Of a DNA stretch of 64,000 bases, positions 17,179-26,331 are shown piece by piece (position 1 is the stretch's first letter; the number at the start of each line of letters is the position of its first letter). The position numbers and the translations under genes are program-made. The notes beneath the pieces are model-generated. The model was not told the DNA's origin and made no database searches. It worked only from the letters and a program-made list of their open reading frames with translations. The stretch comes from Prauserella halophila (lineage in GTDB: Bacteria > Actinomycetota > Actinomycetes > Mycobacteriales > Pseudonocardiaceae), in contig NZ_JAMTCQ010000014.1 in assembly GCF_024171895.1 (NCBI RefSeq), positions 124,001 to 188,000 on the forward strand, written 5' to 3'.

Positions 17179-18408
17179 GTGGACAGGGTGTCGCACGAAG
17201 CACGGCGAGACGGTGCGCGGACCGGGTATTCCGGCCGCGGTCCGGGCCGCGTGCGCCACCACCGCGCGGCCGGTGCGCGGCCGGACGACGACCGCGACGG
17301 GCCCGGATCCCGCAGAGCCGGTGAGCCGCTGCGCGCGTCGTGGCGGCCCCACGACCAGGACGACGACCGCGATGCCGACGTGGGTGGCCGCTCCGGCCTC
17401 GACGTGGCCCTCGACCCGGACCCGCAGGAGTCCGGCAATGGTGCGGGGGAAACCGAGGCGGGGGAACTCGGGCCGGAGGATGCCGAACGGGGCGCGCGCC
17501 CGAAGAAGCCGACATCTCGGACGAAGCCGAAATCCGGCCTGCGCAGGCTGATCGCCACCTACGGCTGGCGGGTGTACGCGATCCCGGTGCTGCTCGTGGT
17601 CACCGCGCTCGTCGTCGTCGACACCACCAAGACTGATCCCGACGAACCGGGTGCCCGGGCGGACGACACGTCCGCCGCCGCCGGCGCGGGCGAGGCCGAC
17701 GGCGGTCGCGACGGGGTCGAGGAGATCCCGGCGGAGAAGCAGGACCTGAACATCCCCACGGCCGAACTGCCCGACGGCAGCGATTTCACGCGCAGTGGAC
17801 AGGGCACGTGGCACGTCGTGCCGGGCGGCAGCGAGTCCGTCGGTGAGGGCGGCAGGCTGCTGCGCTACACGGTCGAGGTCGAGGACGGCGTCGATCCGGC
17901 CGCCATCGCGGGCGAGGACAGCTACGCCGCCACCGTGGAGGGCATCCTCTCCGACGACGAGCGCGGCTGGATCAGCAGCGGCGACGTGCGCCTGCAACGG
18001 GTCGACGACAGCGGACCCGACGCCGACTTCTACGTGAGGCTCACCACCCCCGAGACGGCGAAGGACGTCTGCGGCGACGCGATTCCGTACCCGGCGTCGT
18101 GCCACATCGACGGTGAGGTCGTGATCAACCTCGCCCGCTGGGTGCGGGGTGCGAAGGCGTTCAGCAGCGACCTCACGGCGTATCGCCAGTACGCCGTGAA
18201 CCACGAGGTCGGCCACGCCCTCGGCAATGGTCACGTCGGGTGCGCCGAGGAGGGCACCCTGGCGCCGGTGATGATGCAGCAGACGTTCGGCGTCGCGAAC
18301 GACTACGTCGCCAAGCTCAACGACACTCAGGGCGGTGACGCCGGCAGTGTGCCCGCCGACGGCAAGACCTGCCGGCCGAACGCGTTCCCGAACCCCCAGG
18401 CTCAGTGA
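17179..18408 (+). CDS. DUF3152 membrane-anchored zincin-like protease (Rv3207c-like)
   Basis: A 409-aa protein: a long charged cytoplasmic N-terminus (about 1-125), one transmembrane helix at ~133-150 (VYAIPVLLVVTALVVV), a disordered acidic linker and an extracytoplasmic DUF3152 domain. The domain contains the zinc motif HEVGHALGNGH (first His ~342), with a third histidine ligand (H349) and a disulfide-like Cys pair (VCGDAIPYPASCH). DUF3152 proteins are conserved beside moeZ in actinobacteria; substrate is unknown. The mRNA ends in a strong hairpin 10 bp after the stop. Confidence 0.88.
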   Translation: MDRVSHEARRDGARTGYSGRGPGRVRHHRAAGARPDDDRDGPGSRRAGEPLRASWRPHDQDDDRDADVGGRSGLDVALDPDPQESGNGAGETEAGELGPEDAERGARPKKPTSRTKPKSGLRRLIATYGWRVYAIPVLLVVTALVVVDTTKTDPDEPGARADDTSAAAGAGEADGGRDGVEEIPAEKQDLNIPTAELPDGSDFTRSGQGTWHVVPGGSESVGEGGRLLRYTVEVEDGVDPAAIAGEDSYAATVEGILSDDERGWISSGDVRLQRVDDSGPDADFYVRLTTPETAKDVCGDAIPYPASCHIDGEVVINLARWVRGAKAFSSDLTAYRQYAVNHEVGHALGNGHVGCAEEGTLAPVMMQQTFGVANDYVAKLNDTQGGDAGSVPADGKTCRPNAFPNPQAQ

Positions 18409-18417
18409 TCCGCATCT

Positions 18418-18461
18418 CCCCGGAACCTGTCCAGGATGTGGACACCGGGAAGGTTCCGGGG
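18418..18461 (+). terminator. Terminator after DUF3152 gene
   Basis: CCCCGGAACC (18418-18427) pairs perfectly with GGTTCCGGGG (18452-18461); the loop holds a smaller TGTCC/GGACA stem. Confidence 0.85.
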
Positions 18462-18514
18462 CTTCGACCGGTTATGAATGAATGGACTGCGACTAGCGCG
18501 AGATGGAGGACGTG

Positions 18515-19693
18515 ATGTCGACTGCGCTGCCGCCGCTCGTCGAGCCGGCTGCCGAGCTGACCAAGGATGAGGTCGCCAGGTACAGCAGGCACCTGATCAT
18601 CCCGGATGTCGGAATGGACGGGCAGAAGCGGCTGAAGAACGCCAAGGTGCTCGTGATCGGCGCGGGCGGGCTCGGCAGCCCGGCGCTGCTGTACCTCGCC
18701 GCGGCGGGGGTGGGCACCCTCGGCGTGATCGACTTCGACGTCGTGGACGAGTCGAACCTGCAGCGGCAGGTGATCCACGGTCAGTCGGACATCGACAAGC
18801 CGAAGGCCGTCTCGGCCAAGGAATCGGTCGCGGAGGTGAACCCGTACGTCGACGTCGTGCTCCACCAGGAGCAGCTGTCGAACGACAACGCGCTCGACGT
18901 CTTCCGCGATTACGACCTGATCCTCGACGGCACCGACAACTTCGCCACGCGGTACCTGGTCAACGACGCCGCGGTGATCCTCGGCAAGCCGTACGTGTGG
19001 GGCTCGATCTTCCGGTTCGAGGGCCAGGTCAGCGTGTTCTGGGAGGACGCACCGGACGGCCGCGGCCTGAACTACCGCGACCTGTACCCGGAGCCGCCGC
19101 CTCCCGGCATGGTCCCCTCGTGCGCCGAGGGCGGCGTGCTGGGCGTGCTGTGCGCGTCGATCGGTTCGATCATGGTGACCGAGGCGGTCAAGCTCATCGC
19201 CGGTATCGGTGAGCCGCTGCTCGGCCGGCTGATCAGCTACGACGCGCTCGAGATGAAGTATCGCGAGGTCAAGATCCGCAAGGATCCCGAGACCCCGAAG
19301 ATCACCGAACTGATCGACTACGAGTCGTTCTGCGGTGTCGTCTCCGACGACGCGCAGCAGGCTGCGACCGGCAGCACGATCACGCCCGCCGAGCTCAAGG
19401 CCAAGTTCGACGCCGGCGAGAACTTCGAGCTGATCGACGTCCGCGAGCCGCACGAGTACGAGATCGTCAACATCCGAGGCGCGACGCTGATCCCGAAGGA
19501 CCGGATCCTGTCGGGGGAGGCGCTCGCGGAGCTGCCGCAGGACAAGCCGGTCGTGCTGCACTGCAAATCGGGCCAGCGCAGCGCCGAGGCGCTCGCCGCC
19601 CTGCACAAGGCCGGTTTTTCGAGCGCAACACACCTCGGCGGCGGCGTGTTGGCATGGGCGAAACAGATCGACACGAGCTTGCCTACATACTGA
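18515..19693 (+). CDS. moeZ: Adenylyltransferase/sulfurtransferase MoeZ
   Basis: A 392-aa two-domain protein. The N-terminal E1-like domain has the ATP-binding 'VIGAGGLGSPALLYLAAAGV', 'DFDVVDESNLQRQVIH' and catalytic Cys in 'PSCAEGGVLGVL'. The C-terminal rhodanese domain has the active loop CKSGQRS. It adenylates C-terminal GG sulfur carriers (MoaD, CysO, ThiS types) and transfers sulfur for molybdopterin and cysteine synthesis. The start at 18515 is supported by GGAGG 7 nt upstream rather than ATG 18503. Molybdopterin supply suits the nitrate reductase nearby. It matches the mycobacterial moeB1/moeZ position. Confidence 0.95.
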   Translation: MSTALPPLVEPAAELTKDEVARYSRHLIIPDVGMDGQKRLKNAKVLVIGAGGLGSPALLYLAAAGVGTLGVIDFDVVDESNLQRQVIHGQSDIDKPKAVSAKESVAEVNPYVDVVLHQEQLSNDNALDVFRDYDLILDGTDNFATRYLVNDAAVILGKPYVWGSIFRFEGQVSVFWEDAPDGRGLNYRDLYPEPPPPGMVPSCAEGGVLGVLCASIGSIMVTEAVKLIAGIGEPLLGRLISYDALEMKYREVKIRKDPETPKITELIDYESFCGVVSDDAQQAATGSTITPAELKAKFDAGENFELIDVREPHEYEIVNIRGATLIPKDRILSGEALAELPQDKPVVLHCKSGQRSAEALAALHKAGFSSATHLGGGVLAWAKQIDTSLPTY

Positions 19694-19779
19694 TGGGTGG
19701 CAGCGCCTGTTGAAGGCGTCGTCTTGTGCTGCCGGCTGAGACTTGCTCAGGCCAGCTGGCCGGTTGCAGGGTGCGGCGG

Positions 19780-19822
19780 AGGCCCCGGAGCTGGAAACCC
19801 GGCTCCGGGGCCTTCGTCTTTT
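19780..19822 (+). terminator. Rho-independent terminator after moeZ
   Basis: AGGCCCCGGAGC (19780-19791) pairs exactly with GCTCCGGGGCCT (19802-19813); TCGTCTTTT follows. This is the most classical terminator in the window. Confidence 0.93.
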
Positions 19823-19870
19823 CCGGGACCCTGTCTTGTCCGGGGGCACCGTCTTTCTGCGGACACTGTT

Positions 19871-19920
19871 CCCCTGAAAAACACCGTGCCCCTGAAAAAC
19901 CGTGCCCCTGAAAAGCTGTT
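19871..19920. repeat. Tandem CCCCTGAAAA-type repeats
   Basis: Three imperfect 16-18-bp units (CCCCTGAAAAACACCGTG, then CCCCTGAAAAACCGTG, then CCCCTGAAAAGCTGTT) lie between the moeZ terminator and the next gene. They are markedly AT-richer than their surroundings. The rest of 19694-20012 holds no recognised gene. Confidence 0.8.
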
Positions 19921-20012
19921 TTGCCGGGCCCTGCGCCGTTCCGGGGACACCGTCGGCGGCACCGGCGGGTCGCTCACCCGGTCGCGTGGTGGCGCCGGTA
20001 CCGTCCGTCGGC

Positions 20013-20819
20013 GTGGGGTATGGAGCCGAACGTCCGCCGTCGCACGTGCGCGCGGCCTTCGGCCTGACCACCGCCGGAGACGACGACGGCGAGCAGCTGC
20101 CCGGTGCGGCCGTGTGGCGCTACGGCGACGTCGTGCTGCGGAAGGTCGCCGACCGGGCGCACGCCGTCTGGCTGGCGCGCACCCTCGCCGCACTCGACGC
20201 GCCCGGCCTGCGCATCGCGCGGCCGCTGAACACGACCGACGGCCGCTGGGTGATGGGCGGCTGGGGCGCCAGCCGGTTCGTCTCCGGCAGACCCGAGAAC
20301 CGCCCCGACGACACGGTGCTCACCGCGATCAAACTGCAGCGGGCCACGGCCGATCTGCCCGAACCGGAATTCCTGGCAGGCCGACAGGGCATCGCTGCGC
20401 ACGCCGAGCGCATGGCCTGGGGCGAGGTCGACATCGAACTCGACGAGGCCAACGGCGGCCGCTGGTTCGAGATCCTCGCGCCCGCGCGCAAACCGCTGTC
20501 CTCGCGCCCGCAGGTGGTGCACGGCGAACTGTTCGGCACGGTCCTGTTCGACGGTGACGCCCCGCCCGGCATCGTGGACCTGGTGCCGCACTTCCGGCCC
20601 GCCGAATGGGGAGCCGCCGTCGCCGCGATCGACGCCGTCGCGTGGGGCGGGGCCGACATGACACTGCTGCACCGCTGGTCGTACCTGCCCGACTGGGCGC
20701 AGCTGCTGCTGCGTGCGACGTTGTTCCGGCTGGCGTATCACGCGCGCCACCCCGGTTCGGCCGACGTCGGGGCCACCCGCCTGCGCGCCGCGGCAGCCCG
20801 GGTCAGTGAACTGCTGTAG
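20013..20819 (+). CDS. TIGR02569 family protein (Rv3205c-like)
   Basis: A 268-aa protein matching the actinobacterial TIGR02569 family: 'PPSHVRAAFGL', 'WRYGDVVLRKVADRAHAVWL', 'GRWVMGGWGASRFVSGRPE', 'PQVVHGELFGTVLFDGDAPP' and 'VDLVPHFRPAEWGAAVAAID'. The kinase-like 'VHGEL.G.VLF' and 'I.DL.P' arrangement recalls an aminoglycoside-phosphotransferase fold, but the family has no assigned function. GTG 20013 is chosen because family members begin about ten residues before 'AFGL'; GTG 19986 is an alternative. Its place after moeZ is as in Mycobacterium. Confidence 0.85.
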   Translation: MGYGAERPPSHVRAAFGLTTAGDDDGEQLPGAAVWRYGDVVLRKVADRAHAVWLARTLAALDAPGLRIARPLNTTDGRWVMGGWGASRFVSGRPENRPDDTVLTAIKLQRATADLPEPEFLAGRQGIAAHAERMAWGEVDIELDEANGGRWFEILAPARKPLSSRPQVVHGELFGTVLFDGDAPPGIVDLVPHFRPAEWGAAVAAIDAVAWGGADMTLLHRWSYLPDWAQLLLRATLFRLAYHARHPGSADVGATRLRAAAARVSELL

Positions 20820-20875
20820 GCCCCGCACCGGCTCGGTCGGACGGTTCCGCGCAGCTCAGGCGGACGCCGATTCCG

Positions 20876-21199
20876 GTGCGGTCGCGCCGCTCGACCGCCG
20901 GTGTCGATGCGGCCACCTATACGCCGTTCGCGGCGCCGCTGGCGCAGGGCACGATCGAGTGGCTGCCCGACTGTGCCGATCAGGTCGACAACGGCACCTA
21001 TCCGCCCGACGACGCGACGCTGACCACGCACGCGGGTGGGCTGGCCCACCTCGTCGCGGAGAGCGAGCGGCTGGGTGTCAACGCGGAAATGCCGAGGCTG
21101 TTCCAGTCGCTGGTGGACCGGGCGGTCGCCGAGGGCGGGGCGGCGAAGAGTTACCCCGCTCTGGTCGAGCAGTTCGCCCGAACGGCGGGAACCGCATGA
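20876..21199 (+). pseudogene. C-terminal fragment of an imine-reductase-like NAD(P) oxidoreductase
   Basis: About 90 residues (AATYTPFAAPLAQGTIEWLP, 'GTYPPDDATLTTHAGGLAHL', 'GVNAEMPRLFQSLVDRAVAEGG') match the C-terminal helical domain of imine reductases / 6-phosphogluconate-dehydrogenase-like enzymes. The NADP-binding Rossmann domain (~180 residues) is absent, and upstream sequence belongs to the previous gene. It cannot be a functional reductase. Its TGA overlaps the ATG of the next gene, so the fragment may still be translated as part of an operon. Confidence 0.7.
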
Positions 21200-21564
21200 C
21201 CGGCGAGACCGGCGAGACCGGTAACGACGTCACCGTGCTGGTGGCGGCCTACATCGCGGTGTGGAACGAGCGGAACCCGTGCACGCGACGAACACTCGGT
21301 GCCGAGGTGTTCACCGCCGATGCCCACTACGTCGATCCCAACACCTCGGTCCGGGGCAGATCGGCGATCGACGCCTATGTCGCGGGCTGGCAGGAGCAGT
21401 TCCCCGGCTTCGGCTTCGTGCTCGGCGCGGTGCACGGTCACCACGGTCTTGCGCACTTCGAGTGGAGTTTCGCCTCCGTTCGCGGCGGGTCCGCGGCCAC
21501 GGGCCGGGACGTCGTGGTGCTCGAGCAGGGCCGGATCGCCACTGTCTACGGCTTCTTCGACTGA
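21196..21564 (+). CDS. SnoaL-like / NTF2-fold protein
   Basis: A 122-aa protein with the SnoaL/NTF2 pattern: 'AAYIAVWNERNPCTRRTLGA', 'FTADAHYVDPNTSVRGRSAI', 'FPGFGFVLG', 'LAHFEWSFA', and 'DVVVLEQGRIATVYGFFD'. Such alpha+beta barrels are polyketide cyclases, isomerases or ligand-binding proteins. ATGA overlap with the truncated reductase indicates that the two were co-transcribed. Function unknown. Confidence 0.85.
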   Translation: MTGETGETGNDVTVLVAAYIAVWNERNPCTRRTLGAEVFTADAHYVDPNTSVRGRSAIDAYVAGWQEQFPGFGFVLGAVHGHHGLAHFEWSFASVRGGSAATGRDVVVLEQGRIATVYGFFD

Positions 21565-21684
21565 CCCACGGCTTCTTCGACCGACTGCCGCGAGGGCGCG
21601 GAGCGTGCGGGCCGCCGTGCTCACCGCGTCCTCGCGCGGGTCGCGGAGCAACGTCAACCGCCTGAAACATCAGCGCACTTCCGG

Positions 21685-21705
21685 GTAACACGCGCTTCCT
21701 ACCGT
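21685..21705 (+). promoter_or_regulatory. Nitrate reductase promoter with motif shared with narK
   Basis: GTAAC-N6-TTCCTACCGT. TACCGT (21700-21705) is a plausible -10 (TANNNT). A near-identical element (17 of 21 positions) lies before the nitrate transporter at 26576. The GTAAC half resembles the a-site of GlnR boxes, but the b-site GAAAC is absent here. Confidence 0.55.
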
Positions 21706-21739
21706 CGACGGGACGCCGGCGACCAACAGGAGGTGCCCG

Positions 21740-23986
21740 TTGACGCTGACAGCCGACACCCCGTCCGGGTCGGATGCGGGCGGGCGAGCCGCGTCCGGCC
21801 CGGAACCGGACACGGAATCGGAACCGGACACGACCGTGGACGCGGGCGACGAGGCCCCGACCGACACGCACTGTCCGTACTGCGCACTGCAGTGCGGCAT
21901 GGCGCTGACGCCTGCGGGCGGCACCGTGGACGTGGCGCCGCGGAGCTTTCCCGCCAACGGCGGCGGGCTGTGCCAGAAAGGCTGGACGTCGGCCTCGCTG
22001 TTGGACTCGCCTGCGCGGTTGACGACGCCGCTCGTCCGCACCGGCGGTGAGCTGCACCCCGCGACCTGGGACGACGCACTCGACGTGATCGCGGCCAGGC
22101 TCACCGCGCTGCAGGCCGAACACGGTCACGACGCCGTGGCCGTCTTCGGCGGCGGTGGGCTGACCAACGAGAAGGCCTATCTGCTGGGCAAGTTCGCGCG
22201 GGTGGCGCTCGGGACGGCGCAGATCGACTACAACGGCCGGTTCTGCATGTCGTCGGCCGCGGCGGCGGGCAAGGCGGCGTTCGGCGCCGACCGGGGCATG
22301 CCGTTCCCGATGACCGACCTGGCCGATGCCGACGTGATCGTGCTGGTCGGGTCGAATCCGGCGGAGACGATGCCGCCGTTCCTGCAGCATCTGCAGGGCG
22401 CGGCCGCCCGGGGCGGGCTGGTCGTCGTCGACCCGCGGCGCACGCCGACGGCCGAGCAGGCGAACGTGCACCTCGCACCCGCTCCCGGCACCGATCTGGC
22501 GCTGGCGCTGGGCGTGCTGCACGCGACCGTCGCCGAAGGGCTGCTCGACGGGACGTACGTGGCCGGCCGCACCGCCGGGTTCGACGAGATGTGGCGGACC
22601 GTCGCCCGGTACTGGCCCGAGCACGTCGAACGCATCACCGGTGTCAGCGCCGCCGACCAGCGCGCGCTCGCGCATCGGCTCGCGGGCGCGCGGGGCGCGT
22701 ACGTGCTCACCGCGCGCGGTGCGGAACAGCACGCCACCGGGGTCGACACCGTCAGCGCGTGGATCAACGTCGCACTCGCCCACGGCCTGCCGGGCAGGGC
22801 AGGCTCCGGCTACGGCTGTCTGACCGGCCAGGGCAACGGCCAGGGCGGCCGTGAACACGGGCAGAAGGCCGATCAACTGCCCGGCTACCGCGCACTGGCC
22901 GACCCCGCGGCGCGCGAGCACGTCGCGGGCGTGTGGGGCGTCGACCCGGACTCGCTGCCCGCACCCGGCCGGTCGGCCTACGAACTGCTCGACGCGCTCG
23001 GCGAACCGGACGGGCCGAAGGCGATGCTCGTGTTCGGCAGCAACGTCGCCGTCTCGGCGCCGCGCTCGCAGCGGGTGGCCGATCGGCTGGGAGCGCTCGA
23101 CTTCCTCGTCACCGCCGACGTCGTGCTGTCGGAGACCGCCGCGATGGCCGACGTCGTGCTGCCCGTGACCCAGTGGGCCGAGGAGGACGGCACCATGACC
23201 AACCTCGAAGGCCGGGTGCTGCTGCGCCGCAAGGCGATCGACCCGCCGGACGAGGTGCGCAGCGACCTCGACGTCCTCGCAGGGCTCGCCGAGCGGCTCG
23301 GCCAGCCTGCGGGCCGGTTCCCCGCCGACCCCGAAGCGATCTTCACCGAGTTGCGTGCCGCGTCGGCGGGTGGCGTGGCCGACTACTCCGGCGTGACCTA
23401 CGAGCGGCTGCGGGACGGCGAGGCGTTGCACTGGCCGGTGCCCGCCACCGATCACCCCGGCACGCCCCGCCTGTTCCTCGACGCCTTCGCCCACGACGAC
23501 GGCCGCGCGCGGTTCGTGGCCGTCGACCACACCGGTCCCGCCGAACCGCCGGACGCGGAGTTCCCGCTGCAGGCCACGACCGGACGCGTGCTGCAGCACT
23601 ACCAGTCGGGTGCGCAGACGCGGGCCGTGCCGGAGCTGGCCGGCGCCGTGCCGGAGGCCCACATCGAGGTGCATCCGGACACGGCCGCGCGGGCCGGTCT
23701 CGGCGCGGGCGATCGGGCGACCGTCGAGTCCCGCCGCGGCGCCGTGACCGCCCCGGTGCGCTGTGTTGCCTCGATGCGGCCGGACGTCGTGTTCGTGCCG
23801 TTCCACTTTCCCGGCGGGCAGCGGGCCAACCTCATCACCAACCCCGCGCTCGATCCGACGAGCAGGATGCCCGAGTTCAAGGTGTGCGCCGCCCGGATCG
23901 TTCCGGCGGCGGACGTTCCGGCGGGGACGGTCTCCGCACCGGGATCCCGAACCTCCGACCGGCAGGACAAGGACGGTGAATCGTGA
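21740..23986 (+). CDS. nasC: Assimilatory nitrate reductase catalytic subunit (molybdopterin, [4Fe-4S])
   Basis: A 748-aa molybdopterin oxidoreductase. The [4Fe-4S] ligands are C45-x2-C48-x3-C52 (CPYCALQC) and C78 (GGLCQKGW). Mo-bisMGD regions include 'YNGRFCMSSAAAAGKAAFGADRG', 'VLVGSNPAETMPP', 'TGQGNGQGGREHGQKADQLP' and 'EDGTMTNLEGRVLLRRKA'. This is the NarB/NasC type that reduces nitrate to nitrite in the cytoplasm. It lacks the C-terminal [2Fe-2S] domain seen in some homologues; that domain is on the next gene. TTG 21740 is taken as the start because AGGAGG precedes it by 5 nt. GTGA overlap couples it to the electron-transfer subunit. Confidence 0.92.
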   Translation: MTLTADTPSGSDAGGRAASGPEPDTESEPDTTVDAGDEAPTDTHCPYCALQCGMALTPAGGTVDVAPRSFPANGGGLCQKGWTSASLLDSPARLTTPLVRTGGELHPATWDDALDVIAARLTALQAEHGHDAVAVFGGGGLTNEKAYLLGKFARVALGTAQIDYNGRFCMSSAAAAGKAAFGADRGMPFPMTDLADADVIVLVGSNPAETMPPFLQHLQGAAARGGLVVVDPRRTPTAEQANVHLAPAPGTDLALALGVLHATVAEGLLDGTYVAGRTAGFDEMWRTVARYWPEHVERITGVSAADQRALAHRLAGARGAYVLTARGAEQHATGVDTVSAWINVALAHGLPGRAGSGYGCLTGQGNGQGGREHGQKADQLPGYRALADPAAREHVAGVWGVDPDSLPAPGRSAYELLDALGEPDGPKAMLVFGSNVAVSAPRSQRVADRLGALDFLVTADVVLSETAAMADVVLPVTQWAEEDGTMTNLEGRVLLRRKAIDPPDEVRSDLDVLAGLAERLGQPAGRFPADPEAIFTELRAASAGGVADYSGVTYERLRDGEALHWPVPATDHPGTPRLFLDAFAHDDGRARFVAVDHTGPAEPPDAEFPLQATTGRVLQHYQSGAQTRAVPELAGAVPEAHIEVHPDTAARAGLGAGDRATVESRRGAVTAPVRCVASMRPDVVFVPFHFPGGQRANLITNPALDPTSRMPEFKVCAARIVPAADVPAGTVSAPGSRTSDRQDKDGES

Positions 23987-25434
23987 ACGCCCGCAGAGTG
24001 GTCGTCCTCGGCTACGGCATGGCAGGAGCCCGGCTCGCCGACGAGATCCGCAACCGTGATCCGGACGGCGAGCGGGTCGCGCTGACGGTCGTCGGCGCCG
24101 AGCCGCACGCTGCCTACAACCGCGTGCTTCTCTCGGCCGTCGTCGCCGGCACCATGCGGCCCGACAGCGTCCGGTTGCACGACGAGGACTGGGCGGAGCG
24201 CCACCACGTCGACCTGCGACTGGACGTGGCTGCGCGGCGCATCGACCGTCCGAATCGGACGGTCGAACTGTCCGACGGCACCACGGTGGCCTACGACGCG
24301 CTGGTGCTGGCGACGGGCAGCAGGCCGTGGGTTCCGCCTGTCGACGGACTGGTCGACGACGACGGTGAGCTCGCCGACGGTGCCCTGGCGTTCCGCAACC
24401 TCGACGACTGCGACCGGATTCTCGACGCCGCGAAGGTCGGCGCGCCGGTCGCGGTACTCGGCGGCGGGCTGCTGGGCCTCGAAGCCGCGCGCGGCCTCGC
24501 CGGACGGGGCAACCGCGTGACGGTGGTGCATCCGGCGCAGCACCCGATGGAACGGCAGCTCGACCCCGGCTCCGGCCGGGTGCTCACCCGCACGTTCGAC
24601 GAGCTCGGCATCGATTTCCGGCTGGGCCGGGGTGCGGCGAAGTACCTGCCCGGCGACGGCCTGAAGCTCGACGACGGCAGCCACGTCGAGGCCGACCTGC
24701 TGGTCGTCTCGACCGGGGTGCGTGCCGAGACGGGCCTGGCCGCCGAAGCGGGCCTGGCCGTCGACAGGGGCGTGGTCGTCGACGAGTCCCTGCGCACCAG
24801 CGATGGGCGCATCCACGCGATCGGCGACTGCTCGCAGTATCCCGGCACCCCGTCCGGGCTGGTCCAGCCCGCATGGGAGCAGGCGAGCGTCCTGGCCGAC
24901 CTGCTCACCGGCGCCGACACCGCCTCGCGCTACCGGGGGACGTCCGTCGTCACGCGGCTCAAGGCGAAGGGCGTGGACGTCGCGGCGCTCGGCGACACCG
25001 CGGTCGAATCGGACACCGCCGACGACGAGACGGAGGTCGTGTGCGTCGACGATCCGGCACGCGGCCGGTACGCCAAGCTGGTGGTGCGCGACGAGAAGGT
25101 GGCGGGCGCCATCGCCGTCGGCGTTCCCGATGCCGCCGCGACGATCACGCAGTTGTACGACCGCGGGACCCGGGTGCCGGAGGACCGGCTCGCGCTGCTG
25201 CTCGGCAGGGCGCTGCCGTCGGCCGCGCCCGCGGCGGCCAGTCCGGCCGATCTGCCCGGCTCGGCGATCGTCTGCCGCTGCAACTCCGTCAGCAAGGCGA
25301 AGATCATCGAGGCCTACCGCGGCGGTGCGTCCACAGTGGACGCGATCGCGCAGCGGACCCGCGCCAGTACCGGGTGCGGCAGCTGCCGTGAGGCGGTGTG
25401 CGGTATCACCGAGTGGCTCACCAGCCTCGACTAG
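23983..25434 (+). CDS. nasB: Nitrate reductase electron-transfer subunit (FAD + BFD-type [2Fe-2S])
   Basis: A 483-aa protein. The FAD/NAD(P) pyridine-nucleotide-disulfide fold carries 'VVVLGYGMAGARLADEI', 'LVLATGSRPWVPPV', 'VAVLGGGLLGLEAARGLAGRG', 'HAIGDCSQYPG'. A C-terminal BFD-like domain has CRCNSVS...TGCGSCREAVCG cysteines. The arrangement resembles the N-terminal half of NirB, consistent with an NAD(P)H-to-nitrate-reductase electron shuttle. It overlaps the catalytic subunit by 4 bp. The following 1.2 kb holds a broken HNH gene, then the transporter. Confidence 0.9.
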   Translation: MNARRVVVLGYGMAGARLADEIRNRDPDGERVALTVVGAEPHAAYNRVLLSAVVAGTMRPDSVRLHDEDWAERHHVDLRLDVAARRIDRPNRTVELSDGTTVAYDALVLATGSRPWVPPVDGLVDDDGELADGALAFRNLDDCDRILDAAKVGAPVAVLGGGLLGLEAARGLAGRGNRVTVVHPAQHPMERQLDPGSGRVLTRTFDELGIDFRLGRGAAKYLPGDGLKLDDGSHVEADLLVVSTGVRAETGLAAEAGLAVDRGVVVDESLRTSDGRIHAIGDCSQYPGTPSGLVQPAWEQASVLADLLTGADTASRYRGTSVVTRLKAKGVDVAALGDTAVESDTADDETEVVCVDDPARGRYAKLVVRDEKVAGAIAVGVPDAAATITQLYDRGTRVPEDRLALLLGRALPSAAPAAASPADLPGSAIVCRCNSVSKAKIIEAYRGGASTVDAIAQRTRASTGCGSCREAVCGITEWLTSLD

Positions 25435-26331
25435 AACGGTGGGCTGTCGTGGTTCTGCCGTTCCCGGCCGGTGGTGTCTCGCGTCGGTTCGACTCCGATG
25501 GCTTGGCGACCGACCGGGGCAGGCCGTGCCGGGGTAGTTCGTTTCGGGGTGAGGACGGGTTGGCGGTGTGCGGTGTAGGTCGCCCCGTGTGGTCCCGTCA
25601 CCCGGGTTACCCCGTGGGTGGGGTCGTAGCGGGTGTTCCAGCCGGGTTGGTCTTTGAGTCGGTGGTGTCGCCGGCAGCGTGGGCCACTGTTGGCCACCGG
25701 CGGGCACGTGCAGCGAGACCATGGCCGCCGCTTCCGCCGGCGCGACCCCGGGATCACGGCCCAGCAGCAGGTCCGCGGTCACGTCCGCCCGCAGTTGGTC
25801 GAGGGTGCGCCCGTCGCCACTACGACGTAGCGACCGGGCCATCCCATCGACGCGGGAGTAGCACGCGCCGGCCACCTCCGCCGGCAGATGCACCTCCAAC
25901 GACGACATCACATGTTCGCCGGGCGTGAGTTCCACGCGGCGTTCCGCTCGGACCCGGCGAGCCCGCTCAACCTGCCCGCCGGGGTCGACCACCGTCAACA
26001 CCCGCCGCGCTCCGTACGACTCGACCTCACCGGCGCGCATCGCGGCGAGCAACTGCGGCATCCGCCCCGTCAACGATCTCCCGTCATCGATGCGCCGTTC
26101 GACCTCGCGGGTCGAGACCCGCAACACCGGCGTCAACTCTTCGGCCAACCCCCGATCATCACCCACCGCCGCCGCGATATCGGCCAGCACTGCCAACTCC
26201 CGAGCGTCGAGCTGTGCCCGCTGGACACGGGTCTCCCGTAGCTCCTCGACCTTGTCACCAACACCGTTGTCCCCCATGTCATCCACAACACCCAATATAT
26301 CGAACTTCTGATCGAAACAACCAGAACACAA
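25431..26331 (-). pseudogene. 13E12/DUF222 HNH endonuclease pseudogene (internal deletion, frameshift)
   Basis: The 5' part encodes a DUF222 domain ('ELRETRVQRAQLDARELAVL', 'RMPQLLAAMRAGEVESYGAR', 'SLRRSGDGRTLDQLRADVTA'). At about 25676 it jumps, with a frame change, straight to the last HNH residues (CRRHHRLKDQPGWNTRYDP). Compared with the intact copy at 57304-58794, roughly 130 codons including most of the HNH motif are missing. It lies on the opposite strand inside the nitrate cluster, its 3' end overlapping the nasB stop, so it was probably inserted there and then decayed. Start may be at 26277 (MGDNGVGD). Confidence 0.8.

Noticed and set aside
21311-23806. 831-codon open frame antisense to nitrate reductase
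   Set aside because: Shadow of the high-GC sense gene; no motifs.
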